64,000 nt of DNA, taken from assembly GCA_021773195.1 (NCBI GenBank), contig JAJFKN010000018.1:1-64000 (forward strand), written 5' to 3'. The notes beneath the pieces were generated by a model that saw only the letters and a program-made list of their open reading frames with translations, did not search any database and had not been told where the DNA came from. Source of the DNA: Gammaproteobacteria bacterium (lineage in GTDB: Bacteria; Pseudomonadota; Gammaproteobacteria; JAKBBU01). A program made the position numbers and the translations under genes. The stretch's first letter is position 1. Each line of letters begins with the position of its first letter. Positions 9,141 to 18,811 of this stretch are shown here, piece by piece.

Positions 9141-9911
9141 TTATAGCTCACGGTGTGTCAGGGTACTAGAGGCTTGATCCGTAGGGAAAATTACCATTTC
9201 TCGGATATTCACATGCTCAGGACGGGTGGCGCAATAGATCACGGCATCGGCAATATCCTCGCCCGTTAGGGGCGTTAATCCTTTGTAGACAGTCTCAGCT
9301 TTTTTGCTATCACCTTTAAAGCGAATTTGACTGAATTCTGTTTCGACCATACCGGGGTCAACGGAGCTGACTCGGATTTTGCTGCCTAAAAGGTCCATCT
9401 TCAAACAACGGTTGATGGCGGTAACAGCGTGTTTTGTCGCACAATAGACATTGCCACCGGGGTAAGCTTCATGGCCTGCAATGGACCCCAAATGAATAAT
9501 ATGGCCCATGTTGCGTTTCACCATGCCAGGAATGATGGCACGATTTACATATAATAAGCCTTTAATGTTGGTGTCAATCATACGCTCCCAATTATCTACG
9601 TCGCCTTCATGGAGTTTTTCTAGGCCTACGGCTAATCCTGCATTATTAATTAAGATGTTAATCTCTTGCCATTCTTGTGGCAGAGATGCGATAGACTCAA
9701 ATACTTTTTCTCTATCGCTGACGTCTAGAACCAAAGGGTAGACCTTTATTTTATATTGGGACTTTAATGTCTCTGCCAGTTTTACTAAGCGATTTTCACG
9801 TCGCGCAGCAAGAATGAGATGGCAGCCTTGTTTTGCAAAAGCTTCGACACAAGCAGCCCCAATGCCACTGGATGCTCCGGTAATGAAAACAATTTGATCT
9901 TTAATATTCAT
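9141..9911 (-). CDS. SDR-family oxidoreductase, YdfG-like
   Basis: 256 residues, classical short-chain dehydrogenase. The NAD(P) motif TGASSGIG is at 11-18, NNAG near 89-92, and the catalytic S143-Y156-K160 triad is present. The Arg pair after strand 2 (AARREN) suggests NADP preference. The sequence is closest in feel to YdfG/serine 3-dehydrogenase-like NADP oxidoreductases (INRCLKMDLLGSKIRVSSVDPGMVETEFS region). The substrate is not determinable here. Confidence 0.85.
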   Translation of the reverse strand: MNIKDQIVFITGASSGIGAACVEAFAKQGCHLILAARRENRLVKLAETLKSQYKIKVYPLVLDVSDREKVFESIASLPQEWQEINILINNAGLAVGLEKLHEGDVDNWERMIDTNIKGLLYVNRAIIPGMVKRNMGHIIHLGSIAGHEAYPGGNVYCATKHAVTAINRCLKMDLLGSKIRVSSVDPGMVETEFSQIRFKGDSKKAETVYKGLTPLTGEDIADAVIYCATRPEHVNIREMVIFPTDQASSTLTHREL

Positions 9912-10043
9912 CTATGGCTCCTCTATTGATTTTCCGATTATCTCATAGATGAATGTCTTTGGACAATGTTCAAAGGATTACAGACTGCTCTATGGATTTT
10001 TTGCATAATGTGGGTTGGAATTTGTTGCTTCCAGAGGATCAGC

Positions 10044-10958
10044 ATGGAGCAGGAATTAGAGTTGCTAAAAGAAGTTAATCATCTCCATGATAGAGGTTTT
10101 CGTTTTGCTGTTACTTTTCCTGAAGTACGGCAATCACTGCTTGAAATGGTGTTGCCTACAAACATCAAGATGCTCCTTAATATGACAACCATAAAATCTT
10201 TTAAAGAAATTTATTTGGACGAGACACTAAATACATCTATTTGTGATTCAACTTTCTGTATAAATTACCGGGGGAGCAACAAATTTTTATTAGTTTTTAT
10301 TGAGCATCAGAGCTCTTTAGATTATAAGATGGCCATAAGAGTGGAAGATTATAAAAATGCTATACGGAAGATTATTTATCGAAATCGTAGAAAAGACGAC
10401 GAGAGACCTCTTCCTGCCATTTATCCTGTCATTTTATACCATGGTGAACGGCATTATTCCGCGCCAACAAGTATTATGGATTTGATTTATGACCCAGCAG
10501 GCATAGAAAAATCGGATGATATTAGTTCGCCTCAATTAATCAATTTGAATAAATTAGAAGATAATAGTTTACTTCGGTATGGGTGGGCTGGTATTTTATG
10601 TTTTTGTTTTAAGCATGTGCGTCGAAGTCACCATGATGAGTCCGTCTTAATATTGTTAAGACATCTGGATAATCTTGAGGGACATAATGCTAAAGATTTT
10701 AGTGATTTTATGCTAAAATATTTCTGTGCGGGTATTGATATGAGCGCTGGTCAATTTCGGGCCATATTTTCCCAGCATAACTGCACTCAGCAATTGGAGG
10801 GTAAGGTCATGACATTAGCGGAAAGCTTTGTTCAAGAAGGCATTGAGAAAGGCATTGAGAAGGGAAAAATAGACTGTGCCCAAGCCCTATTGCGAGAAGG
10901 AATGGAAAAAGAATTTATAGAAAAAACCATTGGTATAGATTTAGAAAAGTTGCTCTAA
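10044..10958 (+). CDS. Rpn-family recombination-promoting nuclease / putative transposase (PD-(D/E)XK)
   Basis: 304 residues from the ATG at 10044 (AGAGGAT upstream). An earlier in-frame ATG at 9966 would add a hydrophobic stretch that is not part of the family. The N-terminal RFAVTFPEVRQSLLEMVLP resembles the D..FK..F..... start of YhgA/Rpn proteins, and FIEHQSS with the following K/R-rich helix fits the E-x-Q core of their nuclease domain. The C-terminus carries the family's repetitive EGIEKGIEKGK tail. Rpn proteins promote RecA-independent recombination in E. coli. Often multicopy and mobile; no flanking inverted repeats were seen. Confidence 0.8.
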   Translation: MEQELELLKEVNHLHDRGFRFAVTFPEVRQSLLEMVLPTNIKMLLNMTTIKSFKEIYLDETLNTSICDSTFCINYRGSNKFLLVFIEHQSSLDYKMAIRVEDYKNAIRKIIYRNRRKDDERPLPAIYPVILYHGERHYSAPTSIMDLIYDPAGIEKSDDISSPQLINLNKLEDNSLLRYGWAGILCFCFKHVRRSHHDESVLILLRHLDNLEGHNAKDFSDFMLKYFCAGIDMSAGQFRAIFSQHNCTQQLEGKVMTLAESFVQEGIEKGIEKGKIDCAQALLREGMEKEFIEKTIGIDLEKLL

Positions 10959-11026
10959 GTTCTTGGTTGATTTGCATTTGAGCTATCTTGCCAGTAATCT
11001 ATTGGCTTGTGATTAAAGAGGCGAGA

Positions 11027-11686
11027 ATGTTGTCTGATTCTGATAAAAAATACTCATTAAAGCGTTTGATTTGTAACAGATATACGTTTTCCGCTTTATT
11101 GTTGATCATATTGATTGCCTCAGCCATTCTGTATTGGGTTTATATTAGCCCGCGTTTTCATACCGTGATTCCTCAACAAGTGTATCGCAGCTCTGAAATG
11201 ACTGTCTCAGGCTTTGAACAGTATATTAAACGCTATGGTATTCGTTCCGTGATCAACTTACGTGGGGCTGGTGAGAATGACCTTTGGTATGAAAATGAAA
11301 TGGCAGCGGTGGCCGCAACCCATGTTACCCATTACGATTTTAAATTAAAGTCCCATGAAAAACCAACCCGGGCTCAATTAAAAGCCTTAGTGCGGTTAAT
11401 TCAACAAGCGCCTAAACCGGTTCTAATTCATTGTAAAAATGGCTCTGATCGAACGGGGCTGGCTTCTGCCGTGGCGCTAATTATTTATGATAAACCCAAT
11501 TTAGATGCTATCAAGAAGCAATATTCTCTGATATACGGTGCCTTATCGCCTACCAGTGTAGGGAAATTGGTTATCCCTGTCTATTTGCAGTGGCTTGAGC
11601 AGCAACCACACCATGGCCCATTGAAACCCGATGCCGTTAGCTTTCAGCAATGGTTGGATGCAACCTCAATATTATCCAACTCATGA
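11027..11686 (+). CDS. Membrane-anchored tyrosine/dual-specificity phosphatase
   Basis: 219 residues from the ATG at 11027 (GAGGCGAG upstream). A single transmembrane helix at about 22-40 is followed by a phosphatase domain with the P-loop HCKNGSDRTG (C136-x5-R142). This is the cysteine-based phosphatase signature of the DSP/Siw14-like group, which in bacteria includes proteins acting on phosphotyrosine or inositol phosphates. The domain should lie on one face of the inner membrane; the topology is not certain. A host-directed role is possible but nothing here shows secretion. Confidence 0.8.
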   Translation: MLSDSDKKYSLKRLICNRYTFSALLLIILIASAILYWVYISPRFHTVIPQQVYRSSEMTVSGFEQYIKRYGIRSVINLRGAGENDLWYENEMAAVAATHVTHYDFKLKSHEKPTRAQLKALVRLIQQAPKPVLIHCKNGSDRTGLASAVALIIYDKPNLDAIKKQYSLIYGALSPTSVGKLVIPVYLQWLEQQPHHGPLKPDAVSFQQWLDATSILSNS

Positions 11687-11688
11687 TA

Positions 11689-13329
11689 TTAGCGCTGCAT
11701 GATATGCAGAGTTACCCAACGCCCTTTTGCTAATTCGAACCCATGAATCTTAGCTATTTCATGAAAATTCATGCCTTTTGTTTTTTGTTGGAAGGGCGCC
11801 ATGCGCTTTTCATTCACAACCACTAAGGTAATATTGGGATCCGCTTGCAGATTCAATAGTGCTCCATTTGAATCGACAAAACGCACATTATCAGCACCAC
11901 CCATGGCGAAGACTAAGCTGGGTTCTTCATATTTAACGACCAATAAAGGATGTTTGGCATCGATGGTATTAGGGGCAAGAGATTGCAATTCATAGGCAAT
12001 CTTATCGCTAAGCCACAGGGGCTTTACGGAAGGTAAAAGAAATTGTGCTACAGGTCCAAAGGCGAGGACGCAGCCAACAACCGTAGTAGCTATGGCTTTC
12101 GTATAATTACCACGTAGCACCGAAGATAGGGTTAAATACATAGTTAAAGCGATGACCATGGTGAAAAAGATACTGACTATGGATGCTTGATGTTGGAAAT
12201 AAATGGGTAACCCCATAATGGCTGTCATCATGATGAGACCGACAAGGACCCATACTATTTTTTGGAATTTTACCAAAAGGCTCATGATTTTTGGGAAGCG
12301 GATATCCTGGATATTTTGTAGAGCATGGGCAATTAAAATAGCAATTGCCGGATAGAGTGGTAAGACATACTCGGGTAATTTCGTTGGGATGAGCTCAAAG
12401 CAAATCCAGGACGGGATTAGCCATGCTAAAAGAAATCTCATATCAGGCAACTTGCGTTGTTGAAAACCCCAGGTAAGTCCATGCCATAAAAATAAAGAAG
12501 CAGACCAAAACATTAAAGGGAAAATAATTAAGAAAAATCCCGGTGGCATACCATGAGATTCTTGCCCCCCCACCAATTTAGGTAAGGCATCTTGACTGAA
12601 CATATTCCATAAGAAATTACTGTGAGAAAAAATGCTAACAGGGATTAACCAAGCAGCGGTTAGGGCTAGTAGTAAAGGGATGCCCCAAAGAGGACGCAAA
12701 CATTTGCACCAAGATACATTTCTATCAGCAACACAGAGGCCAATGATGGTTAGACCGCCCACTAAAGGGGTGATGCCTTTAATGAAAACACCGGCAGCAA
12801 GGCCGACCCAAAATAAAAAGGGCAGGACCCAAGCGCTCGGACGGTTTTCTCTGTGATTACTATAGAGTAGCCACAGAGATCCTTGCATGAGTACCATGGT
12901 GAACAATAGCATGGCATCGGTGACGGCTAAGTGAGATTCTAAGACTACAAGCAAGCTCGCCGCTAACATACTGCTGGCTAGCATCGCTACCTTGGAGCCT
13001 AAACGCCTTCTGGCAAAACCAAAACATAATAGAACAGACAGTGTGCCGCCGAGTACGGAGGGAATTCGATAAGCCCAAATGGTATTAAAGTCAGGCGAGC
13101 TGAATGATTTTACGGAAGCAACTTGCAACCAGTAAATGCCCGGGGGTTTCAAATGACGAGGAGTATTTTGGAAATTAATTTGAGCATAATTATGGCTTAG
13201 CATCATTTGTTTTGAGGCTTGAGCAAAATGCGGTTCATCTCTATCTAAAGGAGGTACAGTGAAAATGCCAGGTATATATAATAGGCAGCAAAGTAGGGTG
13301 AGGATGAAATAATGACGTGACTGTCCCAT
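11689..13329 (-). CDS. ArnT-like GT39/GT83 polyprenyl-phosphate glycosyltransferase
   Basis: About 546 residues, with an N-terminal segment ending in PPLDRDEPHFAQASK, where the acidic pair (D31, E32) in the first periplasmic loop is the conserved catalytic feature of PMT/ArnT enzymes. About a dozen hydrophobic helices follow, then a C-terminal periplasmic domain. Such enzymes move a sugar from a polyprenyl phosphate to lipid A or another acceptor. I chose the ATG at 13329; a TTG at 13353 would add eight residues. It is downstream of arcD on the same strand, 64 nt away, but has no evident link to arginine metabolism. Confidence 0.82.
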   Translation of the reverse strand: MGQSRHYFILTLLCCLLYIPGIFTVPPLDRDEPHFAQASKQMMLSHNYAQINFQNTPRHLKPPGIYWLQVASVKSFSSPDFNTIWAYRIPSVLGGTLSVLLCFGFARRRLGSKVAMLASSMLAASLLVVLESHLAVTDAMLLFTMVLMQGSLWLLYSNHRENRPSAWVLPFLFWVGLAAGVFIKGITPLVGGLTIIGLCVADRNVSWCKCLRPLWGIPLLLALTAAWLIPVSIFSHSNFLWNMFSQDALPKLVGGQESHGMPPGFFLIIFPLMFWSASLFLWHGLTWGFQQRKLPDMRFLLAWLIPSWICFELIPTKLPEYVLPLYPAIAILIAHALQNIQDIRFPKIMSLLVKFQKIVWVLVGLIMMTAIMGLPIYFQHQASIVSIFFTMVIALTMYLTLSSVLRGNYTKAIATTVVGCVLAFGPVAQFLLPSVKPLWLSDKIAYELQSLAPNTIDAKHPLLVVKYEEPSLVFAMGGADNVRFVDSNGALLNLQADPNITLVVVNEKRMAPFQQKTKGMNFHEIAKIHGFELAKGRWVTLHIMQR

Positions 13330-13393
13330 GCTTAAAATCCATGTTCTATGCAAAAGAGCTTAGGATACGCATTTTAGAGGTGGGGTACAAGTC

Positions 13394-14809
13394 TCAGAGA
13401 AACTTAAGCATAAGGGCTAAAGCCACCACCGCTGACACCAGAATGATACACGCCAATAAAGCTTCAAAAGGTTGAAAGACTTTTTCACCAGCAGATTTTT
13501 TAGTCCACACGTAACATAGAACACCCGCAGCATATAAAATACTACTTAATAGGAGGAGTTTAAGCCCCGCTGCAAAAATCAAAAGTGCACCATAGAGTAC
13601 ACCGACAAAGGCGGCCAAAGCGTTGGGCAATTTCTTATGGGGGTTCTGTTGGTAATAATTGTCTTGGAACAATAATTTAATGGCATAGAGAGCACTAAAA
13701 AAATAGGGTAAGAGAATGCAGCTGGTGGCTAATTTTAATAAGACTAAATAGGTTCCTTGGGAAAACAAAACCACAATTAAAAAGAGTTGAATTAAGCCAT
13801 TGGTGATCCAAAGAGAGCCTGAGGGCGAATGGTTTTTATTAGTTTTAGCAAAAACCTTTGGCATGATATTATCTTTAGCGGCAATATAAGGTAATTCAGC
13901 GCACAATAATGTCCAGCCTAACCAGGCACCAATGAGAGAAATAACCAGTCCCATATTGATGAGCACAGCGCCCCAACGGCCTACCAGTGTCTGCAATATA
14001 TAAGCCATAGATGGATCTTGCATATGGGCTAATTGATCTTGTGGAATGGCGGCTAGAGATAAGATGGAGATTAAAAAGTAAATAGAGAGGGTCCCTACCA
14101 AGCCGATGACGGTAGCTTTGGCTACATAGGAACGTTCTTTAGCGCGAGAAGATAGCACTACGGCACCTTCAATGCCAATGAAAACCCATAAGGTGACTAA
14201 CATCGTGCTTTTTAGTTGTGAAAACAGTGAGCCTAAACCCTCTCCCCAAAAGTTAAAGGTAAGATTTTTCAAATGGAAAGCCGCTATACAAAGCACTAAA
14301 AAAACAATAATAGGTACTATTTTAGCAATGGTAGTAAGAATATTAACAAGAGCAGCTTCTTTGATGCCCTTTAAAATTAATGCATGAACGGACCATAAGA
14401 ATAAAGACGCTCCTATAATGGCATAAATAGTATTGCCATGACCGAATTGGGGAAAGAAAAATCCTAAAGCACTAAACATCAAAACCGCATAGGATACATT
14501 GCCTATCCAGGCACTTAACCAATAACCCCAAGCTGAATTAAATCCAATAAAGTCACCAAAACCAGCTCGAGCATAGGAATAGATGCCGCTTTGTAATTCT
14601 GGTTTGATTTTATTTAATTGAGTAAATACAAAAACCAGACCTGTGATGCCAATACCTGTGATTATCCAAGCTAATAGAATAGCGGCTGTTTGTGCTTTTT
14701 CTGCGATGTTCTGAGGCAAGGCGAAAGCCCCTGCACCAATCATGCTGCCCACCACTAAACAAACCAGAGACCAGAGGCCCAGCTTACTTTCATTAGGTTG
14801 ATCAGACAT
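13394..14809 (-). CDS. arcD: Arginine/ornithine antiporter, APC family
   Basis: 471 residues with 12 or more hydrophobic segments. The N-terminal LWSLVCLVVGSMIGAGAFALPQN is the APC helix-1 signature (GSMIGAG) as in ArcD/YdgI antiporters, which exchange external arginine for ornithine. It overlaps arcC by 8 nt and is the last arc gene in the arcA-arcB-arcC-arcD operon. Context makes arginine/ornithine exchange the most likely function; substrate is inferred, not seen. Confidence 0.87.
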   Translation of the reverse strand: MSDQPNESKLGLWSLVCLVVGSMIGAGAFALPQNIAEKAQTAAILLAWIITGIGITGLVFVFTQLNKIKPELQSGIYSYARAGFGDFIGFNSAWGYWLSAWIGNVSYAVLMFSALGFFFPQFGHGNTIYAIIGASLFLWSVHALILKGIKEAALVNILTTIAKIVPIIVFLVLCIAAFHLKNLTFNFWGEGLGSLFSQLKSTMLVTLWVFIGIEGAVVLSSRAKERSYVAKATVIGLVGTLSIYFLISILSLAAIPQDQLAHMQDPSMAYILQTLVGRWGAVLINMGLVISLIGAWLGWTLLCAELPYIAAKDNIMPKVFAKTNKNHSPSGSLWITNGLIQLFLIVVLFSQGTYLVLLKLATSCILLPYFFSALYAIKLLFQDNYYQQNPHKKLPNALAAFVGVLYGALLIFAAGLKLLLLSSILYAAGVLCYVWTKKSAGEKVFQPFEALLACIILVSAVVALALMLKFL

Positions 14810-15734
14810 TATAAAATTCCATCTCAGCGCAATCTTTTTCGATAAAAGTACCCGCTTTCATTTGCACAATGGCTTGTGCATCATGCAGAGATCCAATGGC
14901 AGAAAAATCGCCGCCGGTATTGACAAAGTCGCAGGCTGATTGGACTTTAGGTCCCATGGAGCCTTGAGCGAAATCCAATGAAGCCAATTGTTCGGGACTG
15001 GCACGACGAATTTTTTTAGAATGAGGTTTGCCAAAGTGGGTTTCTACGGCGGCTACATCCGTTAACATCACTAAACCATTGGCTTGAATATCTTTTGCTA
15101 GCACTTGTGAAGCCCGGTCTTTATCTACAACGGCTTCTACACCCTCCAATCCTTGGCCATTGCGAGTAACAGGAATGCCACCACCACCAGCGCAAATTAA
15201 GGTAATTTTTCCAGAGTCTAAAATATATTGGATAGAAGGCAATTCGATGATGGCTTGCGGTAAAGGGGAAGGAACCACACGCCGATAGTAATCCCCATCG
15301 GGCTTAACGGCCCAACCTTTTTCTTGTTGTAATTTATCCGCTTGGGCTTTTCCATAAACGGGACCTACAAATTTGGTGGGGTTCTGGAACGCCGGGTCTT
15401 TTGAATCTACAAGGGTTTGGGTCAATAAAGTAATGATTTCTTGTTCGGGCAATTGATTTCGCAATGCTTGTTCGAAGAGATAACCTATCATGCCCTCTGT
15501 TTCAGCTCCTAAAACATCTAATGTATAGGGTTCTACGGCTTTGTAGGCGTCATTTTGCAAGGCAAGCAAACCCACTTGCGGGCCATTGCCATGGGTCAAC
15601 ACCACTTGGTGGTTCGCTGCTACCTTTGCGATGGAAGCAGCAGCTATGGCAATATTGTCCTTTTGAATGGCCTCTTCAAGAGGTTGATGTCGTTGTAGAA
15701 TAGCGTTGCCGCCCAGTGCAATAACAATTAACAT
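14802..15734 (-). CDS. arcC: Carbamate kinase
   Basis: 310 residues, normal for the family. VIALGGNAIL at the N-terminus, the THGNGPQVG loop and the CAGGGGIPV segment are the amino-acid-kinase signatures of carbamate kinase. It makes ATP from carbamoyl phosphate and ADP, the energy-yielding step of the arginine deiminase pathway. It begins directly after the arcB stop and overlaps arcD, indicating one transcript. Confidence 0.95.
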   Translation of the reverse strand: MLIVIALGGNAILQRHQPLEEAIQKDNIAIAAASIAKVAANHQVVLTHGNGPQVGLLALQNDAYKAVEPYTLDVLGAETEGMIGYLFEQALRNQLPEQEIITLLTQTLVDSKDPAFQNPTKFVGPVYGKAQADKLQQEKGWAVKPDGDYYRRVVPSPLPQAIIELPSIQYILDSGKITLICAGGGGIPVTRNGQGLEGVEAVVDKDRASQVLAKDIQANGLVMLTDVAAVETHFGKPHSKKIRRASPEQLASLDFAQGSMGPKVQSACDFVNTGGDFSAIGSLHDAQAIVQMKAGTFIEKDCAEMEFYNV

Positions 15735-16730
15735 TTAATCACCTAAGGTTGCGACCATTAATGCTTTGATGGTGTGCAGACGATTTTCTGCTTCATCAAA
15801 GACAATGGAATTGTTCGATTCAAAAACTTCGTCAGATACCTCTAAGGCGTCTAAACCATACTTTTGAAAGATCTCTTCGCCAATTTTTGTTTTACGATCA
15901 TGGAAAGCGGGCAAACAATGCATGAATTTACAATTTTGATTGCCTGTTTGCTCTATGAGGGCGCTATTAACTTGGAAGGGCGTTAAAAGTTTAATCCGTT
16001 CTTGCCAAACCTCATCTGGCTCACCCATGGAAACCCACACGTCGGTATAAAGGAAGTCGCAATCCTTAACCGCTTCTTGGGTGTTATCGGTAATGGTAAT
16101 TGTGGCTCCGGTTTTTGCAGCGATATCTTCACATTGCTGAACCAAGTCAGGCGAAGGTGCATAGGCATCGGGGCAGGCTAGACGCACATCCATGCCCATT
16201 TTAGCCGCACCCACCATTAAGGAATTCCCCATGTTATATCGGGCATCACCCAAATAACAAAAGCGAATATCCTTTAAAGGTTTATTGCTATGTTCGCTCA
16301 TGGTAAGTAAATCGGCTAAGATTTGTGTTGGATGAAATTCATTGGTCAAACCATTCCAAACGGGTACACCAGCATATTTTGCTAGTTCTTCCACGATGGT
16401 TTGGGCAAACCCACGATATTCAATACCATCATACATGCGACCTAAAACACGAGCCGTGTCTTTCATGGATTCTTTGACGCCGATTTGTGAACCTGTGGGA
16501 GGCAAATAAGTGACAGATGCCCCTTGGTCATAAGCGGCTACTTCAAAGGCACAGCGTGTGCGCGTAGACGCTTTTTCAAAAATCAAAGCAATATTTTTGC
16601 CAGTCATATGGGGCTTTTCTTTCCCAGCTTTCTTATCGGCTTTTAATTGCGCCGATAAATCCAATAAGTATTGGATTTCTTCAGGGGTAAAGTCCAACAA
16701 TTTTGTAAAATTTCGATTTTTTAAATTCAT
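15735..16730 (-). CDS. arcB: Ornithine carbamoyltransferase (catabolic context)
   Basis: 331 residues. The carbamoyl-phosphate loop STRTR (55-59) followed by [12 protein letters not shown], and HCLPAFHD near the C-terminus (the ornithine-side catalytic Cys), identify OTC. Position between arcA and arcC indicates the catabolic enzyme, which phosphorolyses citrulline to ornithine and carbamoyl phosphate. The gene lies 12 nt after arcA and abuts arcC. Confidence 0.95.
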   Translation of the reverse strand: MNLKNRNFTKLLDFTPEEIQYLLDLSAQLKADKKAGKEKPHMTGKNIALIFEKASTRTRCAFEVAAYDQGASVTYLPPTGSQIGVKESMKDTARVLGRMYDGIEYRGFAQTIVEELAKYAGVPVWNGLTNEFHPTQILADLLTMSEHSNKPLKDIRFCYLGDARYNMGNSLMVGAAKMGMDVRLACPDAYAPSPDLVQQCEDIAAKTGATITITDNTQEAVKDCDFLYTDVWVSMGEPDEVWQERIKLLTPFQVNSALIEQTGNQNCKFMHCLPAFHDRKTKIGEEIFQKYGLDALEVSDEVFESNNSIVFDEAENRLHTIKALMVATLGD

Positions 16731-16742
16731 GATTTTGTTTCC

Positions 16743-17972
16743 TTAAATATCATCTCGTTCAATGGGGCAACTCATGCAGCGAGCACCGCCACGGCCTCGG
16801 CCTAATTCATCGCCAGGAATGGTGTGGACAGTAATGCCTGCTGCTTGCATTTTTTCAATAGTATATAAGTTGCGTTCATAGCCAATAACAACGCCAGGGC
16901 GGATGGTCAAAACATTGTTGGCATCATTCCACTGCTCGCGCTCTTGTTGGTAGGTATTACCGCCGGTCTCTACGCAGCGTATTTGAGTTACCTCTAAGAG
17001 TTCCGCTAGGGTTTGGAATAAGGTTCCTTTGGGTTCACTGGCATTTACTTTTATGGTTTTGCTGTTCCCAGGTTCCAATATAAAATGGCGTGTTTTATCG
17101 TTGATGATCTGTGGGAATACGGTAAAACAATCCCTATCCAGCATGGTCATTACCGTATCCAAATGCATAGCAGCACGGCTTTGCGGAAGTTGTACAGCAA
17201 TGATTTTTTTTGCAGCATGTTGTTTAAATAAATTCTTAGCCAAAGATTCTACAGCTTGTGGGGTAGTGCGCTCACCCATGCCGATAAGGACATAGCCATT
17301 GCCTATAACTAATACATCGCCCCCCTCGATGGTCATGTGATCATAAAAGTAATCATGATTACCTAACCAAAAATGGAATTTGGATTTATTAAACATGGGA
17401 TGGAAATTATATATAGCTCGCAAGTGGACGGTTTCGCGACGTCGAGCTGATTTTGCCATGGGGTTGACAGAAACTCCATTATAAATCCAGCAGGACGTAT
17501 CTCGTGTAAAGAGATGATTTGGTAGGGGGGGAATAATAAAATCGTATGGGTCTTTTAATGCATAAGCTAAGGATGGCACTTCCTTCTTAAACTCTTGGCG
17601 CGTAATGCCGCCTAATAAGATAGTAGCCATGTCCATAGGCAATTGGTCCTTGAGATAAGCACGCAAGCTTTCTGCTAAAGTAGAACCTAGGCGATATTTG
17701 GAACATTGCCTATCTAAAACCCACTTCACGGCTTCTGGGTTTTCTAGCGTTTCTGCTAATAAACTTTTTAATAGCAACACTTCAATATTGTTATTTCGTA
17801 ATACCTGGGCAAAGTAATCGTGCTCTTTCCCTGCCACTTGCACGCGCAAGACATCGTCAAAAAGCAATTCTTCGCAATTGGATGGCGTAAGACGCTCCAA
17901 GCTCAACTCAGGACGGTGTAATAGGACCCGGCGCAATTGGCCGATTTCGGAACCCACATAACATTGGCTCAT
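16743..17972 (-). CDS. arcA: Arginine deiminase
   Basis: 409 residues from the ATG at 17972 with AAAGAGAA upstream; a longer frame from 18032 enters the promoter region. MSQCYVGSEIGQLRRVLLHRPE is the usual N-terminus, the EGGDVLVIG and HLDTVMTMLD segments hold catalytic Glu/His/Asp residues, and the C-terminal GGARCMSCP carries the nucleophile C399. It hydrolyses arginine to citrulline and ammonia. First gene of the arc operon; divergent from mutH across about 90 nt that should hold both promoters. Confidence 0.96.
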   Translation of the reverse strand: MSQCYVGSEIGQLRRVLLHRPELSLERLTPSNCEELLFDDVLRVQVAGKEHDYFAQVLRNNNIEVLLLKSLLAETLENPEAVKWVLDRQCSKYRLGSTLAESLRAYLKDQLPMDMATILLGGITRQEFKKEVPSLAYALKDPYDFIIPPLPNHLFTRDTSCWIYNGVSVNPMAKSARRRETVHLRAIYNFHPMFNKSKFHFWLGNHDYFYDHMTIEGGDVLVIGNGYVLIGMGERTTPQAVESLAKNLFKQHAAKKIIAVQLPQSRAAMHLDTVMTMLDRDCFTVFPQIINDKTRHFILEPGNSKTIKVNASEPKGTLFQTLAELLEVTQIRCVETGGNTYQQEREQWNDANNVLTIRPGVVIGYERNLYTIEKMQAAGITVHTIPGDELGRGRGGARCMSCPIERDDI

Positions 17973-18061
17973 AATATTCTCTTTGATTTGACATGAAGGG
18001 CCAGTTATATATGATAAAAGGCCATGCCGCAATGACCTATGTCAGGTAATCTGGAAAGAAT

Positions 18062-18733
18062 ATGCCCATTTCAACCCCCGCTCCCGCAAATGAAGCAGGC
18101 CTCATACAACTCTGTCAAGATTTACAGGAGATGACTCTAGCTCAAGTGGCAGAGAGCCTGGGGCAAGCTGTGCCTCCTAACCTCATGGGCAATAAAGGCT
18201 GGGTAGGGCAATTGTTGGAATTAGCTCTTGGCGCCACGGCGGGCAATGAAGCGGCACCGGATTTTCAGCATTTAGGTATCGAGCTGAAAACCATCCCTGT
18301 TAATAGCAAGGGGCAACCCATTGAGACCACCTATGTGACTACAGCGCCCTTACTTAACGTGGGCCATTTCACATGGCACGCCAGTCCTGTTTATAAAAAG
18401 TTGCAATGTGTGCTTTGGGTGCCTATATACAGTGAAAAATCCATGACCCCGGGGGAACGTGTCATCGGTAATAGTGTTCTATGGCGACCATCCTTTGATG
18501 AAGCCGAAATATTGCAAAGTGATTGGGAAGAATTAATGGATATGATCTGTTTAGGCCAATTAGAGAAAATCAGCGCCGGGCAGGGGGAATACCTGCATAT
18601 TCGTCCTAAAGGCGCCAATAAGCACTCCCTCACTTGGGGCATCGACGCCCAGGGCAATAAGATAAAAACCTTGCCGCGAGGCTTTTATTTACGCACCCAG
18701 CTAACGCGGCAGATTTTGCAGGGCGTTATTTGA
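18062..18733 (+). CDS. mutH: DNA mismatch repair endonuclease MutH
   Basis: 223 residues. The catalytic D-(x)n-ExK motif is seen as D67 (APDFQHLG) with E74 and K76 (IELKT), as in MutH/Sau3AI nucleases. MutH nicks the unmethylated strand at hemimethylated GATC, so a Dam methylase elsewhere in the genome is expected. It is divergent from arcA and has no mut partner nearby. Confidence 0.95.
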   Translation: MPISTPAPANEAGLIQLCQDLQEMTLAQVAESLGQAVPPNLMGNKGWVGQLLELALGATAGNEAAPDFQHLGIELKTIPVNSKGQPIETTYVTTAPLLNVGHFTWHASPVYKKLQCVLWVPIYSEKSMTPGERVIGNSVLWRPSFDEAEILQSDWEELMDMICLGQLEKISAGQGEYLHIRPKGANKHSLTWGIDAQGNKIKTLPRGFYLRTQLTRQILQGVI

Positions 18734-18811
18734 TTCCTCAATAAATATAACCTATTGAATTACAAGTGAATCCGCGTTCCAATGTAATGCCTTACCTTCC
18801 AAAGGTGAGCA

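Noticed and set aside
17973..18061. FNR/ANR-like site before arcA
   Set aside because: On the minus strand only an ATCAA half-site is good; the other half reads TTCAT with the wrong spacing. No ArgR-like box was convincing either.
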